From positions 1-37,327 of IMG/VR virus record IMGVR_UViG_3300025122_000063: a DNA stretch of 37,327 bases, one strand, 5' to 3'. Shown piece by piece: positions 12,053 to 20,576 of this stretch. This DNA is from a virus. Positions within the stretch are counted from its first letter, which is position 1. Each line of letters starts with the position of its first letter. The notes beneath the pieces are model-generated. The model saw nothing but the letters and a program-made list of their open reading frames with translations, ran no database searches and was not told the DNA's origin. Made by a program: the position numbers and the translations under genes.

Positions 12053-13267
12053 TTAACCTTTAATATTCACTATAGGCTTAATGTGAGCCACTACTTCAAC
12101 AAGGTCTTTTTGCAATTCCATGACATCAAATATGTTTTTGTACGCCATTGGCGACTCATCCAAAGTATCTTCTTTGACTAGCGCCATAACTCCATCCATT
12201 GTTTCTACAAAGTCATTCATATTTAGCTCACGCTTAGCTTGCTTTCTACCAAGAACACGACCCGCACCGTGAGAGCTTGAATATAGAGAATCTGGATTGC
12301 CTTTGCCGCGAACAATAAAAGAGCCATCACGCATATTTCCTGGTATTACGCCCATCATACCTTCCTCGGCATGAGTGGCACCCTTACGATGAATCCACAT
12401 GCCATCACGCTCAACAGCATGATTATGGTTACGATTTATAAGGTTCTCAAAGCCAAGCTCATAACAGCTTATATCTAAAACTTCAGTAATTACATTGACA
12501 ACACGCTTAATCATTTCCTCTCGATTAGCCAGCGCATAATCTAAACACCAGTTTAAATCTTGGATATAATCTTTGCCATTTTGAGAATTTACATCGAAAC
12601 CATAATGGCCTTCTTTTGGGCGTAACTTTCCGCGCTTCTTGTTGATCCAGTTTTCTCGAATGCGCTCATAGCCTTCTGGATTATGCTCTTTAACTTGCTG
12701 GTGAGTTTTATCGAACTCAATAATTAAATCATCAACATTACTTGATGCAACTGTCATATAATGGGCGGCTATACCATGACCAACTCCACGACTACCGGAA
12801 TGAATTACTACCCATACATTAAAATCTTCATCATAACCAATTTCTATAAAATGATTGCCGCCACCCAAAGAGCACAAGGCCCGCTGATAATCTTTCGCTT
12901 TAGCAATTTCTCGGCCTTTTTTAGTCAGCCCATCAAGAGAATATTCTGTCGTACTGCCGTTTTTATTGAATCCAACAGGAATAGCCTTGTAAATATTTTC
13001 AAAAATATCCTCCCTGTGTAACTGAAGAAGCTTTATATCAATACCTTCCAGCTTTAAAGCGCACATTCCACAGCCGATATCATAACCAACCCACGCCGGC
13101 AAAATAAAACCTTTAGTTGCTACAGCAGCCCCTATTGGCAGAGAATAGCCAGCGTGAGCATCTGGCATTAACGCACCATAAACAGAATAATCCTGATCCA
13201 TAGCGCTGTTAAACTGCTCTAGAGCTAAATCCTCTAATACTTCTGCGTAAATCTTTGTATTCTTCAT
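12053..13267 (-). CDS. rtcB: RtcB-type RNA ligase
   Basis: 404 residues, close to E. coli RtcB (about 408). Visible motifs: GYDIGCGMCA (metal-binding Asp and Cys), SLGGGNHFIEIG, VIHSGSRGVGHG, NRNHNHA, HRKGATHAEEG, PGNMRDGSFIVRGKGN and YSSSHGAGRVLGRK with the guanylylated His. RtcB joins 3'-phosphate or 2',3'-cyclic phosphate to 5'-OH RNA ends. In a phage the likely job is repair of tRNAs cut by host anticodon nucleases (inference). It leads the rtcB-csrA-ASCH-antirepressor operon from the promoter at 13309-13337, with an AAAAGGCAAAGCC leader. Confidence 0.95.
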   Translation of the reverse strand: MKNTKIYAEVLEDLALEQFNSAMDQDYSVYGALMPDAHAGYSLPIGAAVATKGFILPAWVGYDIGCGMCALKLEGIDIKLLQLHREDIFENIYKAIPVGFNKNGSTTEYSLDGLTKKGREIAKAKDYQRALCSLGGGNHFIEIGYDEDFNVWVVIHSGSRGVGHGIAAHYMTVASSNVDDLIIEFDKTHQQVKEHNPEGYERIRENWINKKRGKLRPKEGHYGFDVNSQNGKDYIQDLNWCLDYALANREEMIKRVVNVITEVLDISCYELGFENLINRNHNHAVERDGMWIHRKGATHAEEGMMGVIPGNMRDGSFIVRGKGNPDSLYSSSHGAGRVLGRKQAKRELNMNDFVETMDGVMALVKEDTLDESPMAYKNIFDVMELQKDLVEVVAHIKPIVNIKG

Positions 13268-13308
13268 GGCTTTGCCTTTTAGTTAGTTAAATAAAACAAT
13301 CAATACGG

Positions 13309-13337
13309 ATATTAGACGCAATTATTTAATAGATCAA
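13309..13337 (-). promoter_or_regulatory. Promoter for the rtcB operon
   Basis: The minus strand reads TTGATC, 17 bases, TAATAT, about 40 bases upstream of the rtcB start. It is divergent from the repressor-like gene promoter at 13370-13397, so the 158-base gap is a two-way control region. Confidence 0.65.
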
Positions 13338-13369
13338 TATAAATATTGTTTATATTTTTATGAGCTGCC

Positions 13370-13397
13370 TTGATATTGTTGTCAGGATTCATTATAT
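13370..13397 (+). promoter_or_regulatory. Promoter for the HTH/replication operon
   Basis: TTGATA, 16 bases, TTATAT, about 28 bases upstream of the ATG at 13426. It would drive the rightward genes from the HTH protein through the replication region. Confidence 0.6.
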
Positions 13398-13425
13398 TTA
13401 ATAAAAAATTACATGAGGCATAAAA

Positions 13426-13623
13426 ATGCACTTTGGCAGATCAGTAAAAAAAGCAATGATCGATAAAGATATCAGTTGCAAAGAGTTAGCCGCACAGCTT
13501 GAGGTAAATGACAACACGGTTTCAAACTGGCGTAAAAATGAAACACAAAGCGGCCAAGTAATGCAAAAGCTTGCTGACTTCTTTGAAATGACTGTGAGTG
13601 AACTTGTCTCTTTGGGTGAATAA
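13426..13623 (+). CDS. XRE-family HTH regulator, 65 aa
   Basis: A compact one-domain XRE protein: KAMIDKDISCKELAAQLEVNDNTVSNW (residues about 9-35) is the helix-turn-helix, followed by QVMQKLADFFEMTVSEL, the usual dimerising helices. The GAGGC site precedes ATG. It faces the rtcB operon across a shared control region and precedes the replication gene by three bases, so it may act as a Cro/repressor switch or autoregulator. No separate CI-like repressor with a cleavage domain is seen. Confidence 0.85.
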   Translation: MHFGRSVKKAMIDKDISCKELAAQLEVNDNTVSNWRKNETQSGQVMQKLADFFEMTVSELVSLGE

Positions 13624-13626
13624 ATA

Positions 13627-14595
13627 ATGGCCAGATCAAGAAATATTAAGCCAGGGTTCTTCAAAGATGCAAAAGTTGTTTCATGTTCATATGCGGCAAG
13701 ATTGTTGTTTCAAGGGCTTTGGTGTATTGCCGATTACAAAGGCAGATTTAAATATGAACCGCTTGAAGTAAAGATGGAAATCTTTCCTGCAGATGATGTT
13801 GATATCAATAAAATGATGGACGAATTAGCAGAAAAAAAACTGATCGAGTTTTATACCGATCACTCTGGTACTACTCTGGTGCAAGTTCGGGGCTTCGAAA
13901 AACACCAGAACCCACACATCAACGAGAAGCAAAATAGGGATAAAACACCAGCTCCACATCTACCAAGTAAAATGGAGTGTTTGGCCAAAATAACCGAATT
14001 AGACACAGAAAATTCCTTTCTACCTCAACAGGTTATAGATTCTCTGGTAGTACTCCGAGAGTACTCTCAAAACAACACAGGAGTGATCGGGCTGATTCCT
14101 GATTCCCTCTATACTGATTCCCTTATTAAAAACACTTTGTCCGAAACACCAAAAAAACCCAAAAAGACTAAACCAGAAAAAACAACTGAACCGTTCATAT
14201 ATCTTTTCGACATGTTTTGGGAGGCAGGATTAACCAAATCAAAAAAGAAAGATTCTTACCCAGCTTTCATCAAAGTACTGAAAACCAAAAAAGGAACAGA
14301 GCTAGAATTTACCAGCTTCCTTGTTAACGATATTAAGCAACGTATTAACAACCGGCAGAATGGATTTGAGGCTTTACTTCCAACAAGTTATTTGAATGGT
14401 GAGCGTTGGAATGATGATTATTCACTTGGCAGCGTTTCAGGATTTGATAACGGTAAAATTGGGAGTGGTAAAAACTATCAGACAACAACAGATGCATTCA
14501 ATGATAAATCGTTACTTGATTTTGATGAGCCGCCCGGGTCAACAGGTGACTTGGAACAAGATTTATTGAATGACCAACAAAATAGAAACCATTGA
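13627..14595 (+). CDS. Replication-initiation-like phage protein
   Basis: 322 residues. The N-terminal region (MARSRNIKPGFFKDAKVVSC, AARLLFQGLWCIADYKGRF, VKMEIFPADDVDINKMMDEL, VRGFEKHQNPHINEK) is the winged-helix-like domain found in many phage replication/O-like proteins. A variable linker with a Lys/Pro run (about 175-190) leads to a DnaT-like C-terminal helical region. It likely binds the phage origin and recruits host helicase. No helicase or loader gene is visible, so host DnaB/DnaC would be used (inference). Confidence 0.75.
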   Translation: MARSRNIKPGFFKDAKVVSCSYAARLLFQGLWCIADYKGRFKYEPLEVKMEIFPADDVDINKMMDELAEKKLIEFYTDHSGTTLVQVRGFEKHQNPHINEKQNRDKTPAPHLPSKMECLAKITELDTENSFLPQQVIDSLVVLREYSQNNTGVIGLIPDSLYTDSLIKNTLSETPKKPKKTKPEKTTEPFIYLFDMFWEAGLTKSKKKDSYPAFIKVLKTKKGTELEFTSFLVNDIKQRINNRQNGFEALLPTSYLNGERWNDDYSLGSVSGFDNGKIGSGKNYQTTTDAFNDKSLLDFDEPPGSTGDLEQDLLNDQQNRNH

Positions 14596-14620
14596 TTTTT
14601 AACAACAAAAGGCAAATATT

Positions 14621-14821
14621 ATGACTAAAAACCCATTATCTGATGGTGTTGTACCACTAAAAACCACACCAAAGAAATCCAGATCGTTATTTGATCAGGT
14701 ATCTAGGCTTGCGAGATTGCTTTCTGATGACGACCTGGAGAAGTTGAGGCAAGTGGCCTGCTCTATGCAGAAATCTCGCAAGCAACGGGCTGTAGTTAGC
14801 TCTCGTTGCAATTCTAAGTGA
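14621..14821 (+). CDS. Small protein, 66 aa, unknown
   Basis: The AAAAGGCAAATATT leader precedes ATG. The protein is basic with a central helix (LFDQVSRLARLLSDDDLEKL) and a Ser/Lys/Arg tail, so a small regulatory or DNA-binding function is possible. Its stop overlaps the GTG start of the next gene (GTGA). Confidence 0.7.
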   Translation: MTKNPLSDGVVPLKTTPKKSRSLFDQVSRLARLLSDDDLEKLRQVACSMQKSRKQRAVVSSRCNSK

Positions 14822-15030
14822 GTGGCTTACCTATGAACACAAAACAGCGTGTAACGCTCTTAAAGCAGCAGAACGGGTTTATACCTTGTTCTAAAAATTG
14901 TGGAAGTTGTTGTTTTTACCAGGCAGACGAAAACAAAGACGCTTCGACTGTAGGTGACTTGTGTGTCGTTGATCCTGAATTGCCGTTTAGGACTAGCCCG
15001 GATTCAACTTGTCAGAAGTGGTGTTTTTAA
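14818..15030 (+). CDS. Cys-rich small protein, 70 aa
   Basis: Six to seven Cys residues (PCSKNCGSCCFY, LCVV, CQKWCF) suggest a metal-binding or disulphide-rich fold. The start is GTG overlapping the upstream stop; an internal ATG at 14833 (MNTKQRV) is an alternative. The stop overlaps the next start (TAATG). Family not recognised. Confidence 0.7.
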   Translation: MSGLPMNTKQRVTLLKQQNGFIPCSKNCGSCCFYQADENKDASTVGDLCVVDPELPFRTSPDSTCQKWCF

Positions 15031-15173
15031 TGAATCGAGAGCAGCAAATAGAGTTATTAACCAAGCTGGCAGAAAAGGCTGATTTTGAAGCGTGGGAAAG
15101 TTTGACTGAGAATGAAAATAAATATCTTGAGTATTTACTTGAAAACAAAAGGCAGAGAAAAAATGAAACTTAA
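15030..15173 (+). CDS. Small helical protein, 47 aa
   Basis: Starts at the ATG overlapping the preceding stop as TAATG. The product (MNREQQIELLTKLAEKADF..., then ENENKYLEYLLENKRQ) is strongly helical and charged. It overlaps the start of the following gene by 11 bases. No function assigned. Confidence 0.6.
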   Translation: MNREQQIELLTKLAEKADFEAWESLTENENKYLEYLLENKRQRKNET

Positions 15174-15306
15174 ATATGATGATATAGAAATTGAATTAAC
15201 TGGAAAATCTATAGGGCTTGAGCAATTCGCATTTTGGTTAATAGAGAGAGAAGGCCGATTCCTAGATGGAGGCAACAACAATGAATTACAAAACAGTATG
15301 GATTAA
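15163..15306 (+). CDS. Small protein, 47 aa, unknown
   Basis: The start at 15163 is preferred because AAAAGGCAGAG lies upstream; the frame opens earlier at 15112 without a ribosome site. MKLKYDDIEIELTGKSIGL suggests a beta-rich N-terminus. It overlaps both neighbours, part of a dense stretch of coupled small genes. Confidence 0.6.
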   Translation: MKLKYDDIEIELTGKSIGLEQFAFWLIEREGRFLDGGNNNELQNSMD

Positions 15307-15697
15307 GTGGATAAATAACAACAACATGCACTCGCAGGCTAACTCAACAGGTTTTAGTAGCGACTCAATAGCCTATATCAACTCACTACCCGATGAAGAG
15401 CAGGCAGAGCCTATAGAAAAAGATATTGATTTTGAAAGAGTGCTTACTGGTGTTAAGGCATGTATGGATAGCAAGGATGGTGACTTAGACGCATTCTGTT
15501 ACGAAATGGCAGAAGCGCTATTTAAGCATAAGCAAGCATTATTTAAAGCACAAACCTCCACAATGCCAGATGAGCCAGAGAAGCTAGCAGAGAAATTTCA
15601 CGATATTTACGAAAAACTAGCGCCGTCATTTGGATATAATACAAAAAAGGCATCAGCTGTAGAGTGGTGCACGTACCTGTTCAGAATAAAAAACTAA
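15281..15697 (+). CDS. Phage protein, 138 aa, unknown
   Basis: The start MNYKTVWIKW at 15281 has GGAGG ahead of it. The middle is acidic (LPDEEQAEPIEKDIDFERV). The C-terminus, AEKFHDIYEKLAPSFGYNTKKASAVEW, resembles a tail motif shared by many small phage proteins of unknown role. It overlaps the preceding gene in another phase. Confidence 0.7.
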   Translation: MNYKTVWIKWINNNNMHSQANSTGFSSDSIAYINSLPDEEQAEPIEKDIDFERVLTGVKACMDSKDGDLDAFCYEMAEALFKHKQALFKAQTSTMPDEPEKLAEKFHDIYEKLAPSFGYNTKKASAVEWCTYLFRIKN

Positions 15698-15745
15698 TGA
15701 TTGCAACCTACGCAGAACTGCTCAAAGCCAGCAAAAGGAGTAATA

Positions 15746-15946
15746 ATGAAAAATCCAAACGAATACCAGAAAAGCCAACATGCAATGACAGTGAGCAGAA
15801 AGCAATTTAAGGCCGAATCAAAAACTAGCAAAGCCAAAGAGCAGGCAAAAATTGATCAACTAACAAAGGAGTTTTCTGGGCGTGTTGAGATTGTACCGAA
15901 TAAACTTCAGCCATCAATGCGATGGAATATGAAACACTTAAATTAA
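15746..15946 (+). CDS. Small basic protein, 66 aa
   Basis: The start MKNPNEYQKSQHAM has a perfect AAAGGAG site. The product is Lys/Gln/Ser-rich with a helical centre (KAEQ-type repeats) and no hydrophobic core, so it is probably a disordered or nucleic-acid-associated protein. Function unknown. Confidence 0.65.
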   Translation: MKNPNEYQKSQHAMTVSRKQFKAESKTSKAKEQAKIDQLTKEFSGRVEIVPNKLQPSMRWNMKHLN

Positions 15947-15958
15947 AAGGCATAAATC

Positions 15959-16117
15959 ATGTTTACAATAAGTGTATTTCAAGTAATCGGCTTCACCCTG
16001 GCAGCAATAATAACCCTGCAGGCCGTTTATAATATTGGTTTTTATAATGGTAGAAAATCTAAAATCAGAATGATCATTTCAGATCATCTTGAATTCCATG
16101 ATTTGCCGAAAAAATAA
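15959..16117 (+). CDS. Single-span membrane protein, 52 aa
   Basis: An AAAAGGCATAAATC leader precedes the ATG at 15959. Residues 1-27 form a membrane segment (VIGFTLAAIITLQAVYNIGF), then a basic turn (NGRKSKIR) and a short cytoplasmic tail. It sits just upstream of the terminase genes. Function unknown; a small inner-membrane or spanin-like accessory is possible but unproven. Confidence 0.65.
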   Translation: MFTISVFQVIGFTLAAIITLQAVYNIGFYNGRKSKIRMIISDHLEFHDLPKK

Positions 16118-16162
16118 CGCTGTGTAATAATTGTTCTAAATGGTTCAACGGGATAGTGTCCT

Positions 16163-16654
16163 ATGGCTAGTGGCCAAACCAAAGAGAGCAATCTGCAAAA
16201 AGCTTATCGTAAATACGATAAGTTTGTCAAAGAGTATCACTTGAACGGGAATAACGGTTCTAAGGCCGCTATTGCTGCAGGGTATGCGAAAGGATCAGCA
16301 AGGCAACAAGCCCGGCGGTTGTTGGCGCATGATTACGTTATCAAGGCACTTGCACAGCTCCGCGCAGATTCAGATGTTATCGCAGAAGATGAATTCAAGG
16401 TTTCACTTGAGCAGCGCTTAAGGTGGCTTTCAGAAGTTGCTGAAGAGGGTCTGCAAAAATATGCTGATTTTAAACTTGGTGAAACTGAAGCAGGCGATAA
16501 AAAACCATTCAACCTACATGCTGTTGTGAGTGCAGTAGCCGAACTAAACAAAATGTGCGGCACCACTGATAAGGAAAAAGACGCGCCACCACTAAGTATT
16601 TCTTTTGCTGTTAACGACTCAGTTGGTGAAGTTAAGGTCACGCATGGCAGGTGA
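16163..16654 (+). CDS. terS: Terminase small subunit
   Basis: 163 residues with the Terminase_2-type DNA-binding start: a helical YDKFVKEYHLNGNNGSKAAIAAGYAKGSARQQARRLL (seen across residues 18-53, helix-turn-helix) and the ...VIKALAQLRAD oligomerisation helix. TerS binds packaging sites and feeds DNA to TerL. It overlaps the TerL start by 11 bases. Confidence 0.88.
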   Translation: MASGQTKESNLQKAYRKYDKFVKEYHLNGNNGSKAAIAAGYAKGSARQQARRLLAHDYVIKALAQLRADSDVIAEDEFKVSLEQRLRWLSEVAEEGLQKYADFKLGETEAGDKKPFNLHAVVSAVAELNKMCGTTDKEKDAPPLSISFAVNDSVGEVKVTHGR

Positions 16655-17915
16655 ATTACAGCTTAGCGCACCACAAAACATTTTTTTAAACGGCTTAAAC
16701 AATAAATTCAACGCCTACGTTGGCGGATTTGGCAGCGGCAAAACCTTTGTCGGGTGTCTCGATATACTGATTTTTTTCTCAAAACATCCGAAAACAATTC
16801 AAGGATACTTTGGTCCAACCTATCCAAGTATTAGAGATATATTTTTCCCAACGTTTCAGGAAGCTGCAGAACTAATGGGTTTTACTTGTGACATAAAGGA
16901 GTCAAACAAGGAAATTCACGTATACAGGGGTATTGCTTACTACGGAACGGTTATCTGTCGATCAATGGATAAACCGAGCTCTATAGTTGGTTTTAAGATA
17001 TCAAGGGCGTTGGTTGATGAGATCGACACGCTACCAAAAGCCAAAGCAACAAACGCCTGGAATAAAATAATAGCCAGATTAAGGTTAAAAATTGACGGTG
17101 TTATTAATGGGGTAGGGGTGACAACAACACCAGAGGGGTTTTTATTTGTCTACGAAAAATTTGCAAAAGAGCCGACCGAACGCTATTCGATGGTTCAAGC
17201 CTCGACCTATGAGAACGAAAAATTCTTACCTGATGATTACATTTCGTCATTATACGAAACATACCCCGATAATCTGATCAGTGCATACATTAACGGCGAA
17301 TTCGTCAACCTAACCAGCGGAACGGTTTATATTCAGTTTGATAGGTCGCTAAATGATTGCAATGATATTGAGGATGGCGACGAACCTTTATACATTGGAA
17401 TGGATTTCAACGTTGGCAAAATGAGCGCTATTGTTCATGTCAAAAGGGATGGCGAACCTCGCGCAGTTGGTGAGCTAATAGGGCTTTATGATACGCCCGA
17501 AATGATCAGCGCTATTGAGAATAAATACGATAAGCCAGGCCGGTCAATTTGTATATATCCAGATCCACACGGCAACGCTAGAAAATCAGTCGGCGCGTCT
17601 GATACTGATATTAGTTTGCTTGAGGATGCCGGTTTTTCTGTTCATGTTGAGCACGGAAATCCGGCTGTTAGGGATAGAGTAAACTGCATGAATGCGGCTT
17701 TCTGCAATGGTGATGGCGATAGAATATACAAAGTTAATACCAGCTTATGCCCAATTTATACACAAAATCTTGAACAACAGGTATACAATGAGGCCGGAGA
17801 GCCGGACAAGAAGCAAGGCAAAGACCACGCCAATGACGCGGGCGGGTATTTTATTTTAATTGATTGCCCTATAATCAAACCAATTGCAAATATAAATGTT
17901 AAATGGGCTACTTAA
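16644..17915 (+). CDS. terL: Terminase large subunit (ATPase/nuclease)
   Basis: 423 residues from the ATG at 16644. Walker A is GGFGSGKT (27-34), Walker B ALVDEID, and the nuclease domain begins at YIGMDFNVGKMSA with later acidic motifs IYPDPHGNAR and DHANDAGGYF. It powers packaging and cuts the concatemer. The permuted ends of this window fit headful cutting, although that is not proven by the protein sequence alone. Confidence 0.95.
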   Translation: MAGELQLSAPQNIFLNGLNNKFNAYVGGFGSGKTFVGCLDILIFFSKHPKTIQGYFGPTYPSIRDIFFPTFQEAAELMGFTCDIKESNKEIHVYRGIAYYGTVICRSMDKPSSIVGFKISRALVDEIDTLPKAKATNAWNKIIARLRLKIDGVINGVGVTTTPEGFLFVYEKFAKEPTERYSMVQASTYENEKFLPDDYISSLYETYPDNLISAYINGEFVNLTSGTVYIQFDRSLNDCNDIEDGDEPLYIGMDFNVGKMSAIVHVKRDGEPRAVGELIGLYDTPEMISAIENKYDKPGRSICIYPDPHGNARKSVGASDTDISLLEDAGFSVHVEHGNPAVRDRVNCMNAAFCNGDGDRIYKVNTSLCPIYTQNLEQQVYNEAGEPDKKQGKDHANDAGGYFILIDCPIIKPIANINVKWAT

Positions 17916-19433
17916 ATGACTATAGATGTTAGGTTCACAAGCGACGAATACACCTATAATTTATCAATATGGACGCTGATTCGCGATTGCATAGCAGGCG
18001 AAAAACAAATCAAATCAAGAGATAGCGGCGCGGCACTTTCTCCGGTTTCAAGCAATCTCACAGATAGTACAGTTAATTATACCCCAATCGTATACCTGCC
18101 AATGCCAAACCCTACCGATACAAGCGCAGAGAATCGCGCCAGGTATGCCCAGTATCTGCAAAGAGCATCATTCTACGGCGCAACCAGCCGAACTCTTGCA
18201 GGTATGATGGGCATGGTATTTAAGTCAGCGCCTAAAGTTGTTTTACCTTCTGAAATGGAATATCTGAAAGATAATGTCGATGGCTCTGGTATTGGTATAA
18301 ACCAGCAATCACAAGAGCTCTCGCGCGATGTTGGATCAATTGGGCGCGGTGGTCTGTATGTTGATTATCCGCAAACGGACGGCCAAACATCGAAAGCCGA
18401 TGCAGAAAGCGGCGGTATTCAGGCAACTATCAATTTTTATGCAGCTGAATGTATTCTTGATTGGGATGTTATGAAAGTTGGCTCTAAAACGCTTCTGTCT
18501 TTTGTGAAGCTACAAGAAACAGTCAACACCAGAGACACTGAAACCCTGAAAATGGAAACAAAAAAGCAGTACCGGGTTTTAATGCTTGAAAAGCAAGATT
18601 CTGGCGAAACTGTTTATGTTGTTAAAGTCTACAACGATGCGGGAGAGCAGGAAGGCGATACCGTTGCACCAAAAACCGGTGATGGTTCATTCTGGAATCA
18701 TATACCTTTTTATTTTGTTGGATCGACAAACAATAGGCCAAATGTAGACGATGCACCACTACAAGAGATTGCAGATATCAACATTAAGCATTATCGCAAT
18801 AGTGCAGATTTTGAGGAAAGTAGTTTTACAGTTGGACAGCCAACATTGGCTGTATCTGGATTAACTCAGGCATGGGTGAAAGAGTTTTACCCGAACGGAC
18901 TTCCTTTCGGTAGTCGGGCGGCTTTATCGCTACCGAAAGACGCTTCAGCTGATCTAATTCAAGTTCAAAGCAACACAATGCCAGCCGAAGGCATGAAACA
19001 CAAAGAGGAACAAATGATCTCTTTAGGTGCTAGGTTGATTACCAATGGATCAGGCAACAAAACAGCTGAAGCTGCACGGATTGACTATGAAGCAGATTCT
19101 AGCGCCCTTTCAATTGGAATCAGCAACATAAACGATGCTTATGAATCTGCGCTTGATGACGTTGCTTTATACACCTATAAAACAGAGAGCAAGGCGCTAT
19201 CAGAATCAAAAGATATTGTTTTTGAATTAAATACTGACTTCTTAGCAGTTACTCTGACACCAGAGCAGGCCGAGGCATACATGCGGATTTGGCTTGGTGG
19301 TGCAATTGATAAGGATGTTTTAGACAGCGCTTACAAACGCGGCGGAATTATTTCAGACTCTAAAGATTTAGAAGAAATGAACGAGAATATCGATACTGCG
19401 CCCGTGAGTGCAGTTGATTTCGATCAAGAGTAA
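17916..19433 (+). CDS. Portal protein (DUF4055-like)
   Basis: 505 residues, directly abutting terL. The N-terminal YLPMPNPTDTSAENRARY and ASFYGATSRTLAGMMGMVF, the middle GRGGLYVDYP, and MISLGARLITNGSGNKTAEAA near 365-385 match DUF4055 portal proteins. The portal is the DNA entry ring and docking point for terminase and connectors. Confidence 0.9.
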   Translation: MTIDVRFTSDEYTYNLSIWTLIRDCIAGEKQIKSRDSGAALSPVSSNLTDSTVNYTPIVYLPMPNPTDTSAENRARYAQYLQRASFYGATSRTLAGMMGMVFKSAPKVVLPSEMEYLKDNVDGSGIGINQQSQELSRDVGSIGRGGLYVDYPQTDGQTSKADAESGGIQATINFYAAECILDWDVMKVGSKTLLSFVKLQETVNTRDTETLKMETKKQYRVLMLEKQDSGETVYVVKVYNDAGEQEGDTVAPKTGDGSFWNHIPFYFVGSTNNRPNVDDAPLQEIADINIKHYRNSADFEESSFTVGQPTLAVSGLTQAWVKEFYPNGLPFGSRAALSLPKDASADLIQVQSNTMPAEGMKHKEEQMISLGARLITNGSGNKTAEAARIDYEADSSALSIGISNINDAYESALDDVALYTYKTESKALSESKDIVFELNTDFLAVTLTPEQAEAYMRIWLGGAIDKDVLDSAYKRGGIISDSKDLEEMNENIDTAPVSAVDFDQE

Positions 19434-19440
19434 TTGTTAA

Positions 19441-20526
19441 ATGGCTGAGACCTCACCAGCGCTGACTAATGACGCAATCAGGCGGCAGGTATTGCTTGAA
19501 GGTGTTAAAGAAGATGAGCATAAGAAATTTGAGAAATTCCTAAAACAGCTTGATAAATCCATACGTGAAAGGCTTTCGGCAGAAGGCGAAACCATCGAAA
19601 GCAAAAAGCGCTTAAATGTACTACTTGCCGATGTCACCCAAATTCAGAAAGATATTTATTCGGATTATACAGGTCAATTTCAGCTAGATTTAGATGATAT
19701 TGCATTAACTCAGGCAGATCTTGAGGTTAAGGCGTTAAATGCTACTGTGTCCGATTTTGAATCAGTTAGGCCTAGTGAAAATCAATTACTAGCAGCATAT
19801 AAAAATAACCCTTTATCAGTTACCGGTAAAAGCCAAGGCTTGACGCTTAAGCCATTCTTAAAACAATACTCATCTGATCAGATCACATTCATTACCGGTG
19901 CAATCAATCAGGGTTTTGCTGAAGGGCAAACAATTAGCCAGATCACTAGGAATATTCGCGGTACCAGGGCGGCAAGGTTCAACGATGGACAGCTTGCAAT
20001 TATCAACCGCAATAATCGAATCATGGTCCGAACCGCTGTTCAGAATGCTGGAGAGCAAGCCAGGCAGCGCACATGGGTCAGCAACAAGGATTTGATCAAG
20101 GGCGTTGAATGGGTTTCTACGCTTGATTCAAGAACAACCAGTCAGTGTAGAGCGCTTGATGGTAGAGAGTTTCCAATAGATAAAGGACCGCGACCGCCAA
20201 TTCATTACGGCTGCCGGTCAACTGTAACCCCGATACTATCAGAAAAGTATGACTTTCTTGATAAGGGCGCAAAACGCCCAGCGAGGGGTGATAAAGGCCC
20301 ATCTACGGCAAGCACTGATACAACTTATTACTCTTGGCTTAAAACACAACCTGCAAGCTTTCAGGATGATGTATTAGGGCCGACACGCGGCAAACTGCTA
20401 CGCAATGGCGGCCTTACTTCAGAAGAGTTTTCAAGGCTTCAGCTAAATACAAATTTTAAGGCTCGCACTATTGATGAAATGAAACGGCAAGCGCCGGAGG
20501 CATTTAAAGAGGCTAATTTGGCATAA
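19441..20526 (+). CDS. MuF-like head morphogenesis protein
   Basis: 361 residues. The C-terminal half has the MuF signature: WVSTLDSRTTSQCRALDGRE, FPIDKGPRPPIHYGCRSTV (residues about 222-260). The N-terminal half is helical with Lys/Glu-rich segments. MuF proteins are minor head proteins injected or assembled near the portal. It follows the portal gene as in most siphoviruses. Confidence 0.9.
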   Translation: MAETSPALTNDAIRRQVLLEGVKEDEHKKFEKFLKQLDKSIRERLSAEGETIESKKRLNVLLADVTQIQKDIYSDYTGQFQLDLDDIALTQADLEVKALNATVSDFESVRPSENQLLAAYKNNPLSVTGKSQGLTLKPFLKQYSSDQITFITGAINQGFAEGQTISQITRNIRGTRAARFNDGQLAIINRNNRIMVRTAVQNAGEQARQRTWVSNKDLIKGVEWVSTLDSRTTSQCRALDGREFPIDKGPRPPIHYGCRSTVTPILSEKYDFLDKGAKRPARGDKGPSTASTDTTYYSWLKTQPASFQDDVLGPTRGKLLRNGGLTSEEFSRLQLNTNFKARTIDEMKRQAPEAFKEANLA

Positions 20527-20538
20527 TAGATAAAACGG

Positions 20539-20565
20539 TTTACAATATTTAATAATTGATATACA
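20539..20565 (+). promoter_or_regulatory. Possible promoter before scaffold
   Basis: TTTACA and TATACA lie 15 bases apart in the short gap before the scaffold gene. Spacing is short, so this is tentative; it could boost scaffold and capsid expression. Confidence 0.35.
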
Positions 20566-20576
20566 GGGGAGCAAAC

